64,000 nt of DNA from Tretioscincus oriximinensis (GCA_022410635.1 JAJVDF010000345.1:450412-514411); one strand, 5' to 3'. Shown: positions 24,080 to 35,690, counted from the stretch's first letter. A program made the numbers and translations. The notes: generated by a model from the letters alone, not told the origin.

Positions 24080-24637
24080 ATCATTTCTCTCCTTACGTGG
24101 CATCCCATCTCATACAATGCTATCTAAAGCAGAATAGGGAAGCAACACCCTCATTTGCTTTCAACTCCCAGCAAATGGACAACAAATATTCTAGGTTAAG
24201 GCAAAATTTCTAAATGGTCCATGTGTCTCCTAATGCAGAGAAAGTTTCACTTAAGCCTATTCCCTCCTAATGTGCAAAGCACTGCCCCTTATTCCAGAAT
24301 TTACTCCAGAATAAAGGCCAGTATGGAAAAAATCAAACTGGCCAATAATCAGAACCTACAACGTGATCAGGTAGACAAAATTATGTTAGTGAAATCTCCT
24401 GGAGCTCTTCTGAGAGATTTCCATTTAAAGACTCCCAGGTTGTATTTATTAATAAATTCATTATCCCGGTGACAAGCGCAAGAGAAATCCAGAGCCAGGA
24501 AAACAGACACAGGGTTTCTCCTTCTTCTTAATACTTAGCTTAACTGGGAACCATTTCCATCTACTTGCTGAAGAGAATCTCTCTTGCCTCTCGCAGTCTC
24601 ACAAGCTGAAACATTTCTGCTCCTAGCCCAGCTGCAA
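24080..24637. other. Mostly unassigned; short F arm at 24276-24332
   Basis: CCCTTATTCCAGAATTTACTCCAGAATAAAGG at 24290 (a 'TTATTCCAGAAT' / 'CCAGAATAA' pair) resembles ends of the F foldback family. The remainder shows nothing. Confidence 0.4.
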
Positions 24638-24823
24638 AAATGAGAAGCTGCCGAATGGGGCCAGAGCCCGTCTAGTCCAGGATTCCGTTCTACACAATGG
24701 CCCAACAGTTCCACTGGGACAGTCTCAAGCAGAAGTAGGAAAAACCCTCTCCTGTTCTGGACTCCTTGCAAATACCATTTCAGGAATACTTCCTGTTTTC
24801 CCATCCTAATAGCCATTGATACA
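24638..24823 (-). mobile_element. CR1 3'UTR
   Basis: An inverted 3' end: 'aatgagaagctgccgaatggggccagagcccgtctagtcc', 'ctacacaatggcccaac' and 'tgcaaataccatttcaggaatacttcctg'. Confidence 0.75.
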
Positions 24824-25063
24824 AACGTCCTCCCTACTGCGGTTGGGTGAAAACATATCACGTGACATGTAGAACACAGAAATCCTTGAATACAACATGT
24901 GCACATTTTGCAGGACTGTTTCTACAACTCAAGCACGACTACGGACAACTGAAAAGTTGTCAGGAACGAGGAAAGTTTAAGAAAAGTTTAGAAATGCTTT
25001 TGAAGTGACTAGGGAATAGTGGAGCAATTAGCAATGTGAATGCTCATTGCTTGGATTAGTCAT

Positions 25064-25204
25064 AGAATCATAGAGTTGGAAGGGACCTCCAGGGTGACTG
25101 GGCCCAACCTCCTGCTCAATGTAGGATTCTCTAAACCATGTCTAGCCTCTGTGGACACTTCAAGTAAAGAAGGACTCACCATCCCCTGTGGCAACCCATT
25201 CCAT
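25064..25204 (-). mobile_element. CR1 (ATTCTATG subfamily), 3' piece
   Basis: Starts at the 3' end ATAGAATCATAGAGTTGG, then 'agggacctccagggtgactgggcccaacctcctgctc' and 'atcccctgtggcaacccattccattgg'. It is interrupted by a SINE and continues at 25498. Confidence 0.85.
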
Positions 25205-25497
25205 TGGTGCAAAAGTTAAGAACAGGCCTTTCAACAGAGAGGTCATTGGTTCGAGGCCTATGTGCTTGCCGTGGAGAAGGGTGAGCGCCCTCTACTGGCC
25301 ATAGCTTCAGCCAACCTAACTGTTCGGAATTGAGCAATTGCAGGTAGATAAAAAGGAATCACGAAAATGCAATGGGGAAGATAGAATGTAAGTCTTCAGG
25401 CAAAAAATAGGTTGTAAGCCGCTTTGAATCCATTCAGGTGGTTATAGAAAAGTGGGTTATAAAAACCCAGTTCTTCTTCTTCTGCTGCTACTACTAC
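25205..25497 (+). mobile_element. SINE-1 copy inserted in CR1
   Basis: 'tttcaacagagaggtcattggttcgaggcct', 'gagcgccctctactggcc' and 'gttgtaagccgctttgaatcc' are followed by 'gttataaaaacccag' and a (TTC)n tail. It splits a CR1 element, so it is the younger of the two. Confidence 0.85.
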
Positions 25498-25840
25498 TGT
25501 CAGAAAGTGGTTTTTTTCTGATATCTAATCCAAATCTACTTCCTTGCACTTTCATCCCATTGTTTCTAGTCCTTCCAAGTGCAAATGAGGACAAAGTTGT
25601 TGATCCCTCTGCTCTGTGACAGCCCTTCAGATATTTGTAGAATCTATCAGGTCTCCTCACAGTCTTCTCTTCTGCAGACTAAACATCCCCAGATCCTTTA
25701 ACCCTTCCTCAGAGGACTTCATGGTTTCCAAGCCACTCTCTGTCCTCTTTTGAACTTGCTTTAGTTTATCCATGTCCTTCTTAAATTGGGGAGCCCAGAA
25801 CTGAACACAGGATTCTAAGTGTGGCCTGTCAAAGTGCAAA
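25498..25840 (-). mobile_element. CR1 (ATTCTATG subfamily), 5' piece
   Basis: The minus frame includes 'MRRPDRFYKYLKGCHRAEG' and 'LGRTRNNGMKVQGSRFGLDIRK', and further upstream '[30 protein letters not shown]' as '[13 protein letters not shown]' and 'KLKQVQKR'. This is the CR1 ORF2 C-terminus with frame changes. Confidence 0.85.
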
Positions 25841-26540
25841 AAGACCTACAATCAGTCCTCCAAAGTCTTCGAGTCCCCATCAGTTATTTTAGCTGTATTT
25901 CGTAACTGTATTTCGTGCAGGCGTTCCTTTGAGGCTCAGGGGCAGCCACGGACTACACCCCAAAGCCCCTGGAGTGGCCATCCCAAGAAATGCATCAATC
26001 CCACTGTGAGGATGGGGAAACCCAGAGCTCTGATCTCAGTGCTCATGGGCACAGGCAGAGATGCTTTTCAGAAACGATCTGTGTCCTTTCATTAGATTAA
26101 ATGGGGGGCTGCTGAGCTTGAGGGCTCTCTCGCTGATTTTGCTGCACCGCTGCCCTTCTCACACAGGCTTCTTCCAAGGCACGGAAGTGCTGCTGAGAAC
26201 GGAAACAACTCTAATTGCTGCCAGGCTGTTCCCTAAGCCGGAGAATGACATGAATCATCACAGAGCCTTTATAAGGATCCTTCAAGCATCCTGCAATTAC
26301 TGCTCCTACGGAACCCTGTTTACGAATTTGCAAGGCGGCACCTGTGATCAGAGTGGGTTGGCAGGGCCTGGGAGATTTGGCTGCTCTGCAAGAAGATCCT
26401 CCTGCAATCCAGGTTATCTATATGCCGTTTAAATATCGGGCGATCTGGTTGTTTTGCTGCACCTCTACGATACTCACTGTATGCTTCTCCTTTCTTTTAA
26501 GGGTGATTCCATGCCTCCTGCGAATGCTAATGCATTGTTT
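25841..26540. other. Unassigned DNA
   Basis: A 123-codon frame at 26061-26432 has no recognisable domain or conserved start and is not called as a gene. Confidence 0.35.
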
Positions 26541-26571
26541 TATTTATTGATTTATTTATTTATTTATTTAC

Positions 26572-26640
<69 letters not shown>

Positions 26641-26642
26641 TA
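26541..26642 (+). repeat. (TTTA)n(TACA)n(GACA)n compound microsatellite
   Basis: ATTT units lead into about eight TACA and about ten GACA units, ending at 26640. Confidence 0.97.
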
Positions 26643-26659
26643 TCTATAATGTAGGCCAG

Positions 26660-27570
26660 TGGGGAGGAGAGGGGGTGTTGCTGTGGTCCATAAGGTTTCC
26701 ATCTCCCTCATCAGGCGGCCGATTCGCTCTGGTTCAGGGTTTGAAGGACTGTTCCTGCTGTTGGCAATAGAGACAGAAGAGGGATGTTGCTGGTGTACCG
26801 TCCACCCCGCTGCCCAGCGACCTCCCTATCTGAGTTGGCTGAGGGTGTTGGAAGCTCCCAGCACTGTGGTGTTGGGGGATTTCAACATTCATGCGGAGGC
26901 TAGCCTCACTGGGCCTGCTCAGTCCTTCATGGCCTCCATGACAACCATGGGACTGTCTCAATGGGTTACTGGCACAACACACAGAGCAGGACATACTCTC
27001 AATCTGGTCTTTGCCACAGAGCGAGTTGGTGAGAGACCATTGATAGGAGGGCTTGTGTTAAGCCCTTTGTCGTGGACGGACCATTCCCTGGTGAGATGTG
27101 GACTTACAGTGGCAGTTCCCCTCTGCAGGGGTGAAGGACCCATTCAGATGGTCCGCCCTTGGAGACTTATGGAATCTGGGCGATTCCTGAATGCTCTGGG
27201 GGATTTTCCGGTTGGCATGGATGGCGCTCCTGCCGAAGTTCTGGTCTCTCTTTGGAATCTGGAGATGACCAGGCTATCGACACGATTGCTCCCAAGTGCC
27301 CTCTTCCTATCTGTGGAGCCCGTCAAGCACCCTGGTATTCTGGGGAGTTAAGGCCGATGAAACAACAAGGGCGACAGCTGGAGTGCAGGTGGCATAAATC
27401 CCAACAAGAGTCTGACCGAACAAGGTAAGATCACGTTATCGTGCCTACCAGGTGGCGGTGGTGGCAGTGAAAAGGAACGATTTCTCTGCTACCATTGTGT
27501 CCTCAAGTAGTTATCCAGCAGAGCTCTTTCGAGTGGTAAATGGCCTGACAAGATCCAGCCCTAGCACCCT
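26660..27570 (+). pseudogene. LINE endonuclease-region fragment, frameshifted
   Basis: Frame 26659-27351 shows the C-terminal part of a non-LTR APE-type endonuclease: 'TVVLGDFNIHAEASLTGP' (GDFN motif), 'MGLSQWVTGTTHRAGHTLNLVF' as 'GTTHRAGHTLNLVF', and 'LSWTDHSLVR' with the catalytic SDH-type His as TDH. Coding then shifts frame to 'DTIAPKCPLPICGARQAPWYSGEL' (as 'APKCPLP', 'APWYSGEL') and 'SQQESDRTR', and shifts again to 'PAELFRVVNGLTR'. The N-terminal endonuclease part and the reverse transcriptase are absent. It may be the 5' part of LINE-A, whose 3' ends are scattered here; this is inference. Confidence 0.8.
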
Positions 27571-27573
27571 TGT

Positions 27574-27745
27574 CATGTATCTACTTGCAGTCAGTTGCAA
27601 TTTCTTGCAATTCTTGCTTTCGAATAACTGGTTTGGCCAGAGCTACAGGCTAATGGAAGATGCTCACCCCTCCCCACATCCAGCACAAGGCTTCAAAACC
27701 CCATTTCCCAGATGAGAGACCGTCTCCTTAGCAATTCCATAGGCT
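27574..27745 (-). mobile_element. SINE-1 copy, 3' truncated
   Basis: Inverted body 'gtatctacttgcagtcagttgcaatttcttgcaattcttgctttcgaataactgg' and inverted tRNA-like head 'aggcttcaaaaccccatttcccagatgagagac'. It terminates the LINE fragment on its left. Confidence 0.8.
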
Positions 27746-27859
27746 GCATTCGCACTATGGGGGAAAATGTGTGCAAAAGCTGTGAGGCTTTGTGCTGGAT
27801 GCACAAACTGCTTTCACCATAAAGCAGTTTCACAACTGCTTTCACAAAGCCACCTGTTT

Positions 27860-28442
27860 TCTGAGCAGAGTTTATTTTGCCTCTTTATAAATCTATGGTG
27901 TCACATTTCCTGGTTACCATATCTTAGAAAATATATTTTGGAACAGAAGAAGGTGCAAAAATGAGTAAGAATGATCAAGTGGCTAGAGCATATCTGTTAT
28001 GAAATCAGGTTTCAACATTTAGGCCTCCTCAGCCTTGAAAGATGGCATTTAAAAGATGATCTAATTGAAATGTATAAAATTATGCAGAAGATGGTTAAGG
28101 TGAATAGAGAAAAAAAATATTTTCTCTCTCATGCAACACAAGGACCAGGGGGCATTCCTTGAAACTGACAAGCAGAACCCTGTGGAATTTGTTTCCAGAA
28201 GAGGTGATGGTAGCTAGCAGCCTGGATAGCTTTAAGACAAGATTAGACAAGTTCATAGAAGCAAAGATCCTAGGGTAGATCTCCTGATACTGCTTCTGGC
28301 AGGATTCCCAAAATACCATTTGAGAACAGGTGACGATTTTGCCTTCTCTGCTTCAGATGCCCAGATATGACAGGGAAAGACAGAACGCTGGACTAAATGG
28401 GCTCTGGCTCAATTAAAGAGGGCTCCTTCTTATGTTCTTATG
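27860..28442 (+). mobile_element. CR1 3' end with ORF2 remnant
   Basis: Plus frames carry 'YLRKYILEQKKVQK', 'MIKWLEHICYEIRFQHLGLLSLERW' as 'EIRFQHLGLLSLERW', and 'DDLIEMYKIMQKM'. The 3'UTR follows, ending TTCTTATGTTCTTATG. Several frameshifts. Confidence 0.85.
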
Positions 28443-29604
28443 TCCATAACAAGTAGTCCTCTGCTGGATAACAATGCAAGTGATTCCAAATGTCACTCAA
28501 GTTGGGATCTAAATGTCATGCTGCATGCAGATTTGTAAGCCAAAAAGTCACTCGATTGTTCTACAGCTCTTCCAATTAGAGCTGTAGGAAAACGAAGAGA
28601 AAATAAAATAAACCCAACTGCCCGGAGAGATGTCATTCTAATAGTGAATCCATCTTGTCCTTACATTCCCCTAGAGAGTAGGATATTTTGAGAAGAAGTC
28701 TGGTGCTAGCATGGAAGGAGTGTATACAGAAGTATTGATCATTCTGTGTTGACTATTTTGGAAAGATTTTATTTACATTCATGCTACCTAATGTCATTTG
28801 GAGCACTAGAACTTAATTCATTACATCAAAAGCAGAGCGTTAGTGAAAGATAATTGCTTATACAAAACACCTTTCTGCACACACTTTTCAAACATCACTT
28901 GTTATTGTAACAGCGCCCACAAGTGGCAGCGACGGGAGTTTATTTTATTTCCTATTATTTTTCTTATTATTCAAAATTGATTTGGAGAATTCCTGTTTAA
29001 AATATGGTGGGGAAATGCACTTTAAGCATTAAGCAAAGCAAGGTAACAAATTCAAAGGTGCCGTCACGATCCTTTGATTGATCAGGCAACAGAATGTATC
29101 GTATGACAATAAACAAGATCAATAGGAGAAAAATGATTTTAAAAATGGCACAAATTGCACATGAAGACTTGAGACCAGCCACACACACGTTTTAGACCTG
29201 AAGAATTGTACAGAACAGGGAGGGGGGGATCCTTTTTATCCCCACACATGCTTTTTCTACCATCTTCAATTTGAAAAACTGAACTAAACCAGTAAAAAAA
29301 ATGTGTATTTTTTCTGGTTTATTTGCAATTCTATACCATCCCATACCCAGGGTTCCTCTTATGTTCTTTTATTCTAGAATGTTTGAATCAGCTCTGTGAA
29401 TTATCTGGTGATAATAAAAGAAGCCTAGAAAACAGAAGCATCAGAGACAACCCCAAACGTACCTGGTGCATGAACAAGCCTTCACTTGGGCTTTTGTTTG
29501 TGCCAAAACCCATCCAAAAACCCCTCGCCTGTAGCTGATCATGTTGTAGCCGAGCAGTAAAGGCTACAAAATCGAAATTCTGAAAATCCAGAATCGAAGG
29601 CTTT
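28443..29604. other. Unassigned; LINE-A tail trace at 29315-29365
   Basis: Only 'gtttatttgcaattctataccatcccataccc' at 29318-29349 resembles an inverted LINE-A tail. No exon recognised. Confidence 0.35.
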
Positions 29605-29905
29605 TTTGAGGCACCGTGGTATTGTGGTTAAGAAAGAGTCTTTCAATTGAGAGGCTGCTCTTGAAGTCCAGAGAGGAGTGGAGAGGAGTGAGGGCCCTCT
29701 ACTTGCCTCAGCTCTAGCCAACCCAGCTATTCGAAAGAAAGAAATCGCAATTAGATAAATGGGAACCATCATTGCATGATGGGGAAGATAGAATTTAAGC
29801 CTTTGGGAGAAAAAGAGCTTGTAAGCCACTTCTAGTCCCTTCAGATGAGAAAAGCGGGGCATAAAACCCACATTCTTCTTCTTCTTCCCCTCCTCCTTCT
29901 TCTTT
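29605..29905 (+). mobile_element. SINE-1 copy
   Basis: Head 'gaggcaccgtggtattgtggttaagaaagagtc' with 'tcaattgagaggctgctcttg'. Body 'gagggccctctacttgcctcagctctagccaaccc' and 'cttgtaagccacttctagtcccttc', with a (TTC)n tail. Moderately diverged. Confidence 0.85.
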
Positions 29906-30929
29906 ACAACAGTATACAGACACAAGGGAGGATGGGAGGGCCCAGTTTGCACCTTTCCCCATCCTTCACCCATGGCCCCCCCTAGGCTAGGAGGATAGCT
30001 TTTAAACAACGAATAGAAAAGATCATGAAGGACAAGTATAACAATGTGTCCCATAAGATGTGTCTGGGTACCAATTTCAGGGAGAAAGACAGGGAGAATG
30101 CCTCTAAAGGCCATTCTCGCGGAGATAAGAGCAGATGAAGATGAGATGGGATGCTAGACTAGATGGACAAATCCATGAATTTGTGTAAACGTGGTCTGTA
30201 CCTGGATGGGAGCTTCATGGCAGGTTTTGTGCATTGCAATGAGTTTCAGCACACTGTAGAACCAAAATATAGGCTTCATAATTCATCTTTCTTTCCTGAG
30301 CTTTGAAGCTATGATTGCGAGGTGTGAAATCAAAAGTACTGACAGCTTCCTTATTTCAATACAGCTTATGCAGCTACTTTGGAATAAATACTTCCTTTCC
30401 CCAGTATTGCCTTAAAGGCACCCAAAGGAAAGGAGTTCGAATGAATCTAGACAGCAAACCTTAAATTTCTCCTATGTTTGCTTAGCCAGTCGATCAAGCT
30501 GTGTAGCTACTCAGGTCCTTTCTACACTAAGGCTGCAGGCACACATAAGAAACAATTGCTGAATGCAGCCAACAAACGTGCCTGAAAATCTGTGTGGAAT
30601 CAGTGAGACAACTAACCAAAATGTAAATATTAAGCATGCTCTGCTTGCAATTCTGTGCTGGCGTGCGAGACAACCAACCAGGAAGTAAATACTGAGCATG
30701 CTCAACCAGCAAATGGTGCATTGCGAAAACTTTGTTAAAATGTAGGGCGGAGACATCATGATGTTACTACCATGGCGGTAGGAAAGCCTTGTGTGCCAGC
30801 AACTTTAGTTTCATTCTTTAGTGTTCTAGTGCAAAATGTGGCAGCCTTTGATATGTGCGACACCAACATAATATTGGCAACCTAATTTGAACTTGCATTT
30901 TTGAAGTCTAATATGAAAATACGAATAAC
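29906..30929. other. Unassigned; short duplication at 30602-30702
   Basis: 'gagacaactaaccaaaatgtaaatattaagcatgctc' at 30605 recurs diverged at 30667 ('gagacaaccaaccaggaagtaaatactgagcatgctc'). This is a local tandem duplication of about 62 bp. Nothing else recognised. Confidence 0.45.
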
Positions 30930-31205
30930 AGCTTTAGCTCTGTGACAGAGAAAATTAGAAAGTTGCCTGGAAAGAAGGATGTCACTGGTTCAACTCCCAG
31001 CCTATCCTCCGACACAGAGAAACTACTTGCGTACCTCTGTTACAAAAGCTGTACAGAAGTGTCTAAGGCATCTAGGCGGGGCTGTAACTCAATGGTAGGG
31101 CAAACTGCCTGGGAAGCAGAGTGTCACCAGTTTGCTTCCCAAGCACTCCCTGACAGTAGGCAACAGAAATACTTGGGTGTGGGCCATAAAGATCGTTTTG
31201 ATTTT
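30930..31205 (+). mobile_element. Two tandem SINE-3 (tRNA-derived) copies
   Basis: Two tRNA-like heads: one near 30930-31020 ('ggttcaactcccagc' as B box) and one near 31078-31165 (GGGCTGTAACTCAATGGTAG as A box, then 'tgcctgggaagcagagtgtcaccagtttgc'). Both are followed by 'cctatcctccgacac' or 'cactccctgacag'. Related heads occur at 53.5 and 53.8 kb. Confidence 0.55.
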
Positions 31206-31229
31206 TAATAAGCCCCCTCTCACTTGCTC

Positions 31230-31478
31230 AATATTAGCAACAACAACTCTATATTTGCCAGAGTTGAAGTAGACCCCATAGGCTCTGTAATTGGACAATA
31301 TTTCCCCAAAGCTTTTGATACTTTTTCCACAACAGACACCCTGTGAAATAGGCACGGCTGAGAGAGTCCTAAAGAACTGTGACTGGCCCCGGGCTTCTTG
31401 GAGGAGTGTGGAATTGAACCAGGAGACTACCAAATAGAGTCCAACACTCCAACCATTACACCAAACTGGATCCCAATA
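31230..31478 (-). mobile_element. SINE-2 copy
   Basis: Inverted body 'ccacaacagacaccctgtgaaataggcacggctgagag' and 'aaagaactgtgactgg', with the head 'ggaggagtgtggaattgaaccaggagactaccaaatagagtccaacactc' (B box inverted as GAATTGAACC). Clear polymerase III promoter ancestry. Confidence 0.85.
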
Positions 31479-31544
31479 ATCAAATTCCTTTTTTGGTGAA
31501 TGGCAAAAGCTTCTGAAGACCCATGTTTTAAACTGCTCAGAAGA

Positions 31545-31937
31545 GTCAAAAGAATCTGCAAAAGAGAAGATAAGTCTGCAAAAGAGAAGACTGAGAGGAG
31601 ACCTGATAGCTGTCTACAAATATTTGAAGGGCTGTCACAGAGCAGAGGGATCAACATTGTTTTCATTGGCACATGGAAGGACTAGAAACAATGGAATGAA
31701 ACTACAAGGGAGCAGATTCAGATTAGATATCAGAAAAAACTTTCTAACAGTCAGGGTGATAAACCAGTGGAACAGTTTGCCACATGGGGTGGTGAGTTCA
31801 CCTTCCCTGGAAGTCTTCAAACAGAGACTGGACAGTCATCTGTCTGGGATGGTTTAATGAATCCTGCATCGAGCAGGGGGTTGGACCCGATGACCCCGGA
31901 GGTCCCTTCCAACTCTATGATTCTATGATTCTATGAA
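31545..31937 (+). mobile_element. CR1 3' end, (ATTCTATG)n subfamily
   Basis: Plus frames carry 'RRPDSCLQIFEGLS', then 'GCHRAEGSTLFSLAHGRTRNN' (as 'GCHRAEGSTLF' and 'GRTRNNG'), 'SRFRLDIRKNFLTVRVINQWNSLP' (as 'RLDIRKNFLTVRVINQWNSLP' split at NFLT), then 'FKQRLDSHLSGMV'. The tail is TATGATTCTATGATTCTATG at 31916-31935. A fairly young copy. Confidence 0.9.
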
Positions 31938-33844
31938 TCCCCCCGTGGCACCGAGGAAAATGAATAGAGAGCAGAACGAATGGAAAACTGGGTTTCATAA
32001 ATGGAGGGTTGGTTTTCACACAAGCCTGCGGTGAGTTTGCCTCAGCAGGTGGCAGCATTTAGCTGACCTGGTCTGATCGCAGAACAGTCAGGAGGGTTCA
32101 ACTTGCTCAGCCTTTGGACATGAGACCACGAGGAAATCCCTGAGCTACAGGCTAGCCTGGTAAGTAGAAAAACATCACAATAGAAGCCCAAGGCAGCACA
32201 TCCATGCCAGGGCAAAAGAACAGTTTGTAAGAATGGGCCAATGAAATGATCAGATGCTACCCTGTACCCAAGGATCTCAATGCAGGCTACAATAAAAACT
32301 AACGTAATACAAATGTAAAATGTACTTATTCATTCAATGTGAGGCTCATCGTTATTTTTTTTACTTTTAAATGGGGAACACCATTTAGCAGGATCACTTA
32401 AAACACATCCCACATTTTTAAAACTCACGTTTTTTACATTGAAGACTAAGAGCAAGAAACTCTTAAGAGAGCTAAGGAGCAGCGTAAAAGGGGAGAGAGC
32501 CCTGAGCCCAAGAATGGGACTGAAGATGGATCCAGGTGTCATTTATTCTACTTAGTTGAAATCTATCTGTACTATTAATAAGTAATGTATGGCAGAATCC
32601 AACGTTCCAAGGTCTGCCATTGGCATGGAACGTTGCCATAGGCAATTCTCACACCCACAGGAACAATGGTAGTGGGCAGGGAGAACAGCAAGCTTTTGAA
32701 CATCCACCACAAACATCAACCACCACCACAACCATCATCATCGTCGACATCATTGGCGTCATCATCGTCGAGTGCAAATGGCCACCAGCCAGAGCCTGAG
32801 AGAGGGAAGTGCCAACGTTTCTGGCTATGGGAAGCCACAGGTGGGGAGCAAAACAATGTGCCCATTGGGAGCTATGGGGTCATCAGGCTTGCGTGTGGCC
32901 TGAGGGAAGGCTCAGAGGTAGCAGCTTCAGCATGGCGCTGGGTGGTGACCCTTATTACGGGGTGTGATATTTGGGCACCCTGCTGCTACCAGTTAAGAGG
33001 GCTGATAGGGTGTAGGGGGAAAGTGGGGGGGGGGGACAGGGAGTAGGGGAAAGCGGAGAGACAGAGGAGAGCAAAGTCACCCACAGAAACATCTGTGGGC
33101 TTCCGCACTAGTTTTGGAACAAAGCATGGACACTCCGATGCAAGCCAACCCAGGCACTGTTTTATTTTGAAATATTAAAGTATGATGGAATAAGTAAGAG
33201 ATATCTGGATGGAGTTCTGTAACTTCTAGGTGCCAGAATCTGCTTACCCATTAATGTTGCTTCAGAGTGTCAGAAGAGCTCCAATTTTTACTCACACCTC
33301 CTTTAACCCACATGTTTTGTTAAGAGGATCACAAGAAGCCAAAGTACACTGAACTATGGATTATGCTCTTCCTTTCCATAGACCAGAAGTTCCTCTGAAA
33401 ATCATTTACGGGTGATTATTTTGATGGCTCTTGCTATCCTGATGGACATTTTTAGAACACCCAAATGTTGCTGCTTTGAAAATCCAACAGCTCTTGGGCA
33501 CTAAACTGATCCTTCAATGGGCTTCAAATTGGCCTTTTTTATAGGCCAACTGTGGTATAGTACATAAAAGAAACGTGGAGGGAAGGAACTGTAAACTTCT
33601 TCCACTCACAAATTGATAAAAAAGGGGGAAAATAAAGCTAGCAAAAGGGATGTTAGTACAGTTACAGAGGCTTATAAACTGGACAGTGCACTCTGACAGA
33701 TGCAACTAACTGTGCCTGCATCCCACTGTTTTGAAATAAGGACCTTTAAGAGTTACACAGCCTAAGCAATTAGCAAAAACAGAACACTCACAATGCTGCC
33801 TCACTATTTCCCAGTCATACAAAATGCACTCTTAAACTTATTCC
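31938..33844. other. Unassigned; small inverted repeat and CAC/ATC-rich patch
   Basis: CAACGTTCCA at 32600-32609 and TGGAACGTTG at 32626-32635 form a 10-bp inverted repeat. 32695-32780 is rich in CAC/ATC triplets. A poly-G run lies near 33028-33037. No exon recognised in 1.9 kb. Confidence 0.35.
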
Positions 33845-34290
33845 TAAAACATTTCTGCAGGAAGTGTGAATGCTGTGTTCTAGCCTTTTTGTGTTCTACA
33901 TGCTGTGTAATATGCTTGCATGCAGAAACATTTCTACATGCTATGTGACGTTCATGTTTGTGTAAACATTTTTGCAGGAAGTTCGAAAGGTGCATTCTAG
34001 TCTTTCTGTGTTCTACATGTTATGTGACATTCATGTGAATGAAAACATTTCTTCAGGAAGTGTGAATGCTGTATTCTAGCCTTTCTTTGTTCTACATATT
34101 ATGTGACATTCATGTACATGGAAACAATGCTGCACCACGTTCATATGTGTGTTCTATATGTTGTGCATGGAAACATTCCTACATATTATACGACGTTCAT
34201 GTGTGTGGAAACATTTCTGCAGGAAGTATTAATGATGTATTCAAGCCTTTCTATGTTCTACATATTATACTTTCACTCATTTGCAGTGAG
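33845..34290 (+). repeat. Diverged minisatellite, about 79-bp period
   Basis: Units start ACATTTCTGCAGGAAGTGTG at 33849 and recur at 33966, 34045 and 34211. Each contains 'tgctgtattctagcctttctgtgttctac' and 'tatgtgac.ttcatgtg'. One degenerate unit lies between 34124 and 34210, and a partial unit follows 33910. The apparent frames on both strands are products of the repeat. Confidence 0.85.
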
Positions 34291-34769
34291 AAGGGACAAG
34301 AAGCCAGGCACTTAGAACACAGAAAGGCTAGGGAAAACAGCTTTCACATAATTCCCCCCCCAACAGTGGATGAGCCCATAGACCATTTGCTGAAGGTAAG
34401 TGCTAAAAAGCTCTAATTCCCAGGTTTTGTTTCCAATATACTGTACCGCTTTACATGTTCATATGTCTCCAGAACTTACAAATGTTCTAATGTAAAACTG
34501 TCTCAATACAGGCTCAGGAGAGACCATTGTAACTCCTGGTGAAACATTTTCTACAACACCCACCATGATACCTAATATATTTCCCCTTCCATTCCAAAGT
34601 GCATTTTCATCATTTTAATAAATCTCAAGTCAATAAGAGAAGTATAGGGATCATTGGGGAAACATTCTCCTCAAACCAGACAGGGAAAAGAATGCATAGA
34701 ATTTGAATAAACATCATCGCTTTGCTGCCAACACGTGGCATAATACGAACATGCCCTGTTGAACAAAGG
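34291..34769. other. Unassigned DNA
   Basis: Nothing recognised. Confidence 0.35.
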
Positions 34770-34968
34770 TATTCATTGCTGAGGGACTTTACTACCAGTA
34801 GAGATGGTGAGAAAAACATGTCTGGGTGGTTCTGAGAAGGAGCTTGCCTTCTTCTGTTCAGACTGCCCGGGTGCATCCGGGTGGGTCTCTCTGTGAGACA
34901 GAATGCTGGACTAGATGGTCTCTGGCCCCATTCAGTAAGGCTCTTCTTATATTCTTATGTTCTTAAGG
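34770..34968 (+). mobile_element. CR1 3' end
   Basis: 'ttgctgagggactttactaccagtagagatgg' (ORF2 end), then 'tgttcagactgcccgggtgcatccgggtgggtctctctgtgagacagaatgctgg', ending TTCTTATATTCTTATGTTC. Confidence 0.85.
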
Positions 34969-35159
34969 TGTATCAATGGCTAATAGAATGGATGCTCCAT
35001 GCTTCAGAGTCACACGCAGGGCCTTATATAGCTAGTGATAGTAGTAAGAAAACATTAGTCATTTTTATTGCCTTTAATATTAAAAAACCTGAAGTAGGTA
35101 AGTAAGTTTATAGCCCATGGGCCAAATGCAGGCCTGGTCACGTAGGATGTCTATAAAGA

Positions 35160-35250
35160 AATGGAAGAGTCTTCTCTGTGGTAGTCACCAGGTTATAGAA
35201 TGGTCTCCCCTCTGAGGTGTGTCAGGGACCTACACTGTTCAAGGTATCAC
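35160..35250 (+). mobile_element. LINE-A fragment
   Basis: 'tcttctctgtggtagtcaccaggttatagaatggtctcccctctgaggtgtg' corresponds to the 'FSVVAPRLWN.LPSEVC' region of LINE-A. Short and diverged. Confidence 0.6.
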
Positions 35251-35281
35251 CTCTATAGGAACATATTGGAATAAATAAAAT

Positions 35282-35690
35282 TGTTAGTTAGAATATTAAC
35301 TGACAGCTAAGTCCACCTGATGCCAGGTGTTAATCACCTTATCTCATAACTGAATTGTGACTATGTGACCTTGTAGTCTGCAGATGTCCAAATTAGTAGA
35401 TAAGATGTCCACCCCACCTCTCTCTCTCTTCCCTGTTGATTCTATTTTGCTGGAGACCTTCTTTGTGAGATTGGACACTGATTTATCTAAGGGTCATATA
35501 TATGTTTTTGTTACCTCTTGCTTGTGTAAATATTGTAAATAAAACGTGTGCCTTCCTTCTTGAAAGAAACTGCCTAGTGTGGACTATGTTTATTCTTTCT
35601 TGCAAGAGAAGAAGAACTGTGGCTCCCCTTGTTCCTGGGTTCCAGGTGCTGCACTCTGATGATTCTACTAAGTTCTGCTACACAACAGAA
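35282..35690 (+). mobile_element. LTR-like segment
   Basis: Begins TGTTAGTTAG and ends near CTACACAACA (TG...CA). A polyadenylation signal AATAAA lies at about 35539, followed by a T-rich R/U5-like stretch. No target duplication could be fixed and no internal genes are seen. A solo LTR is the best guess. Confidence 0.35.

Noticed and set aside
26061..26432. 123-codon frame as a host exon
   Set aside because: No recognisable family, splice sites or conserved start; chance remains the simplest explanation.
33804..34416. His/Cys-rich frames on both strands
   Set aside because: They are read through a 79-bp minisatellite and follow its period.
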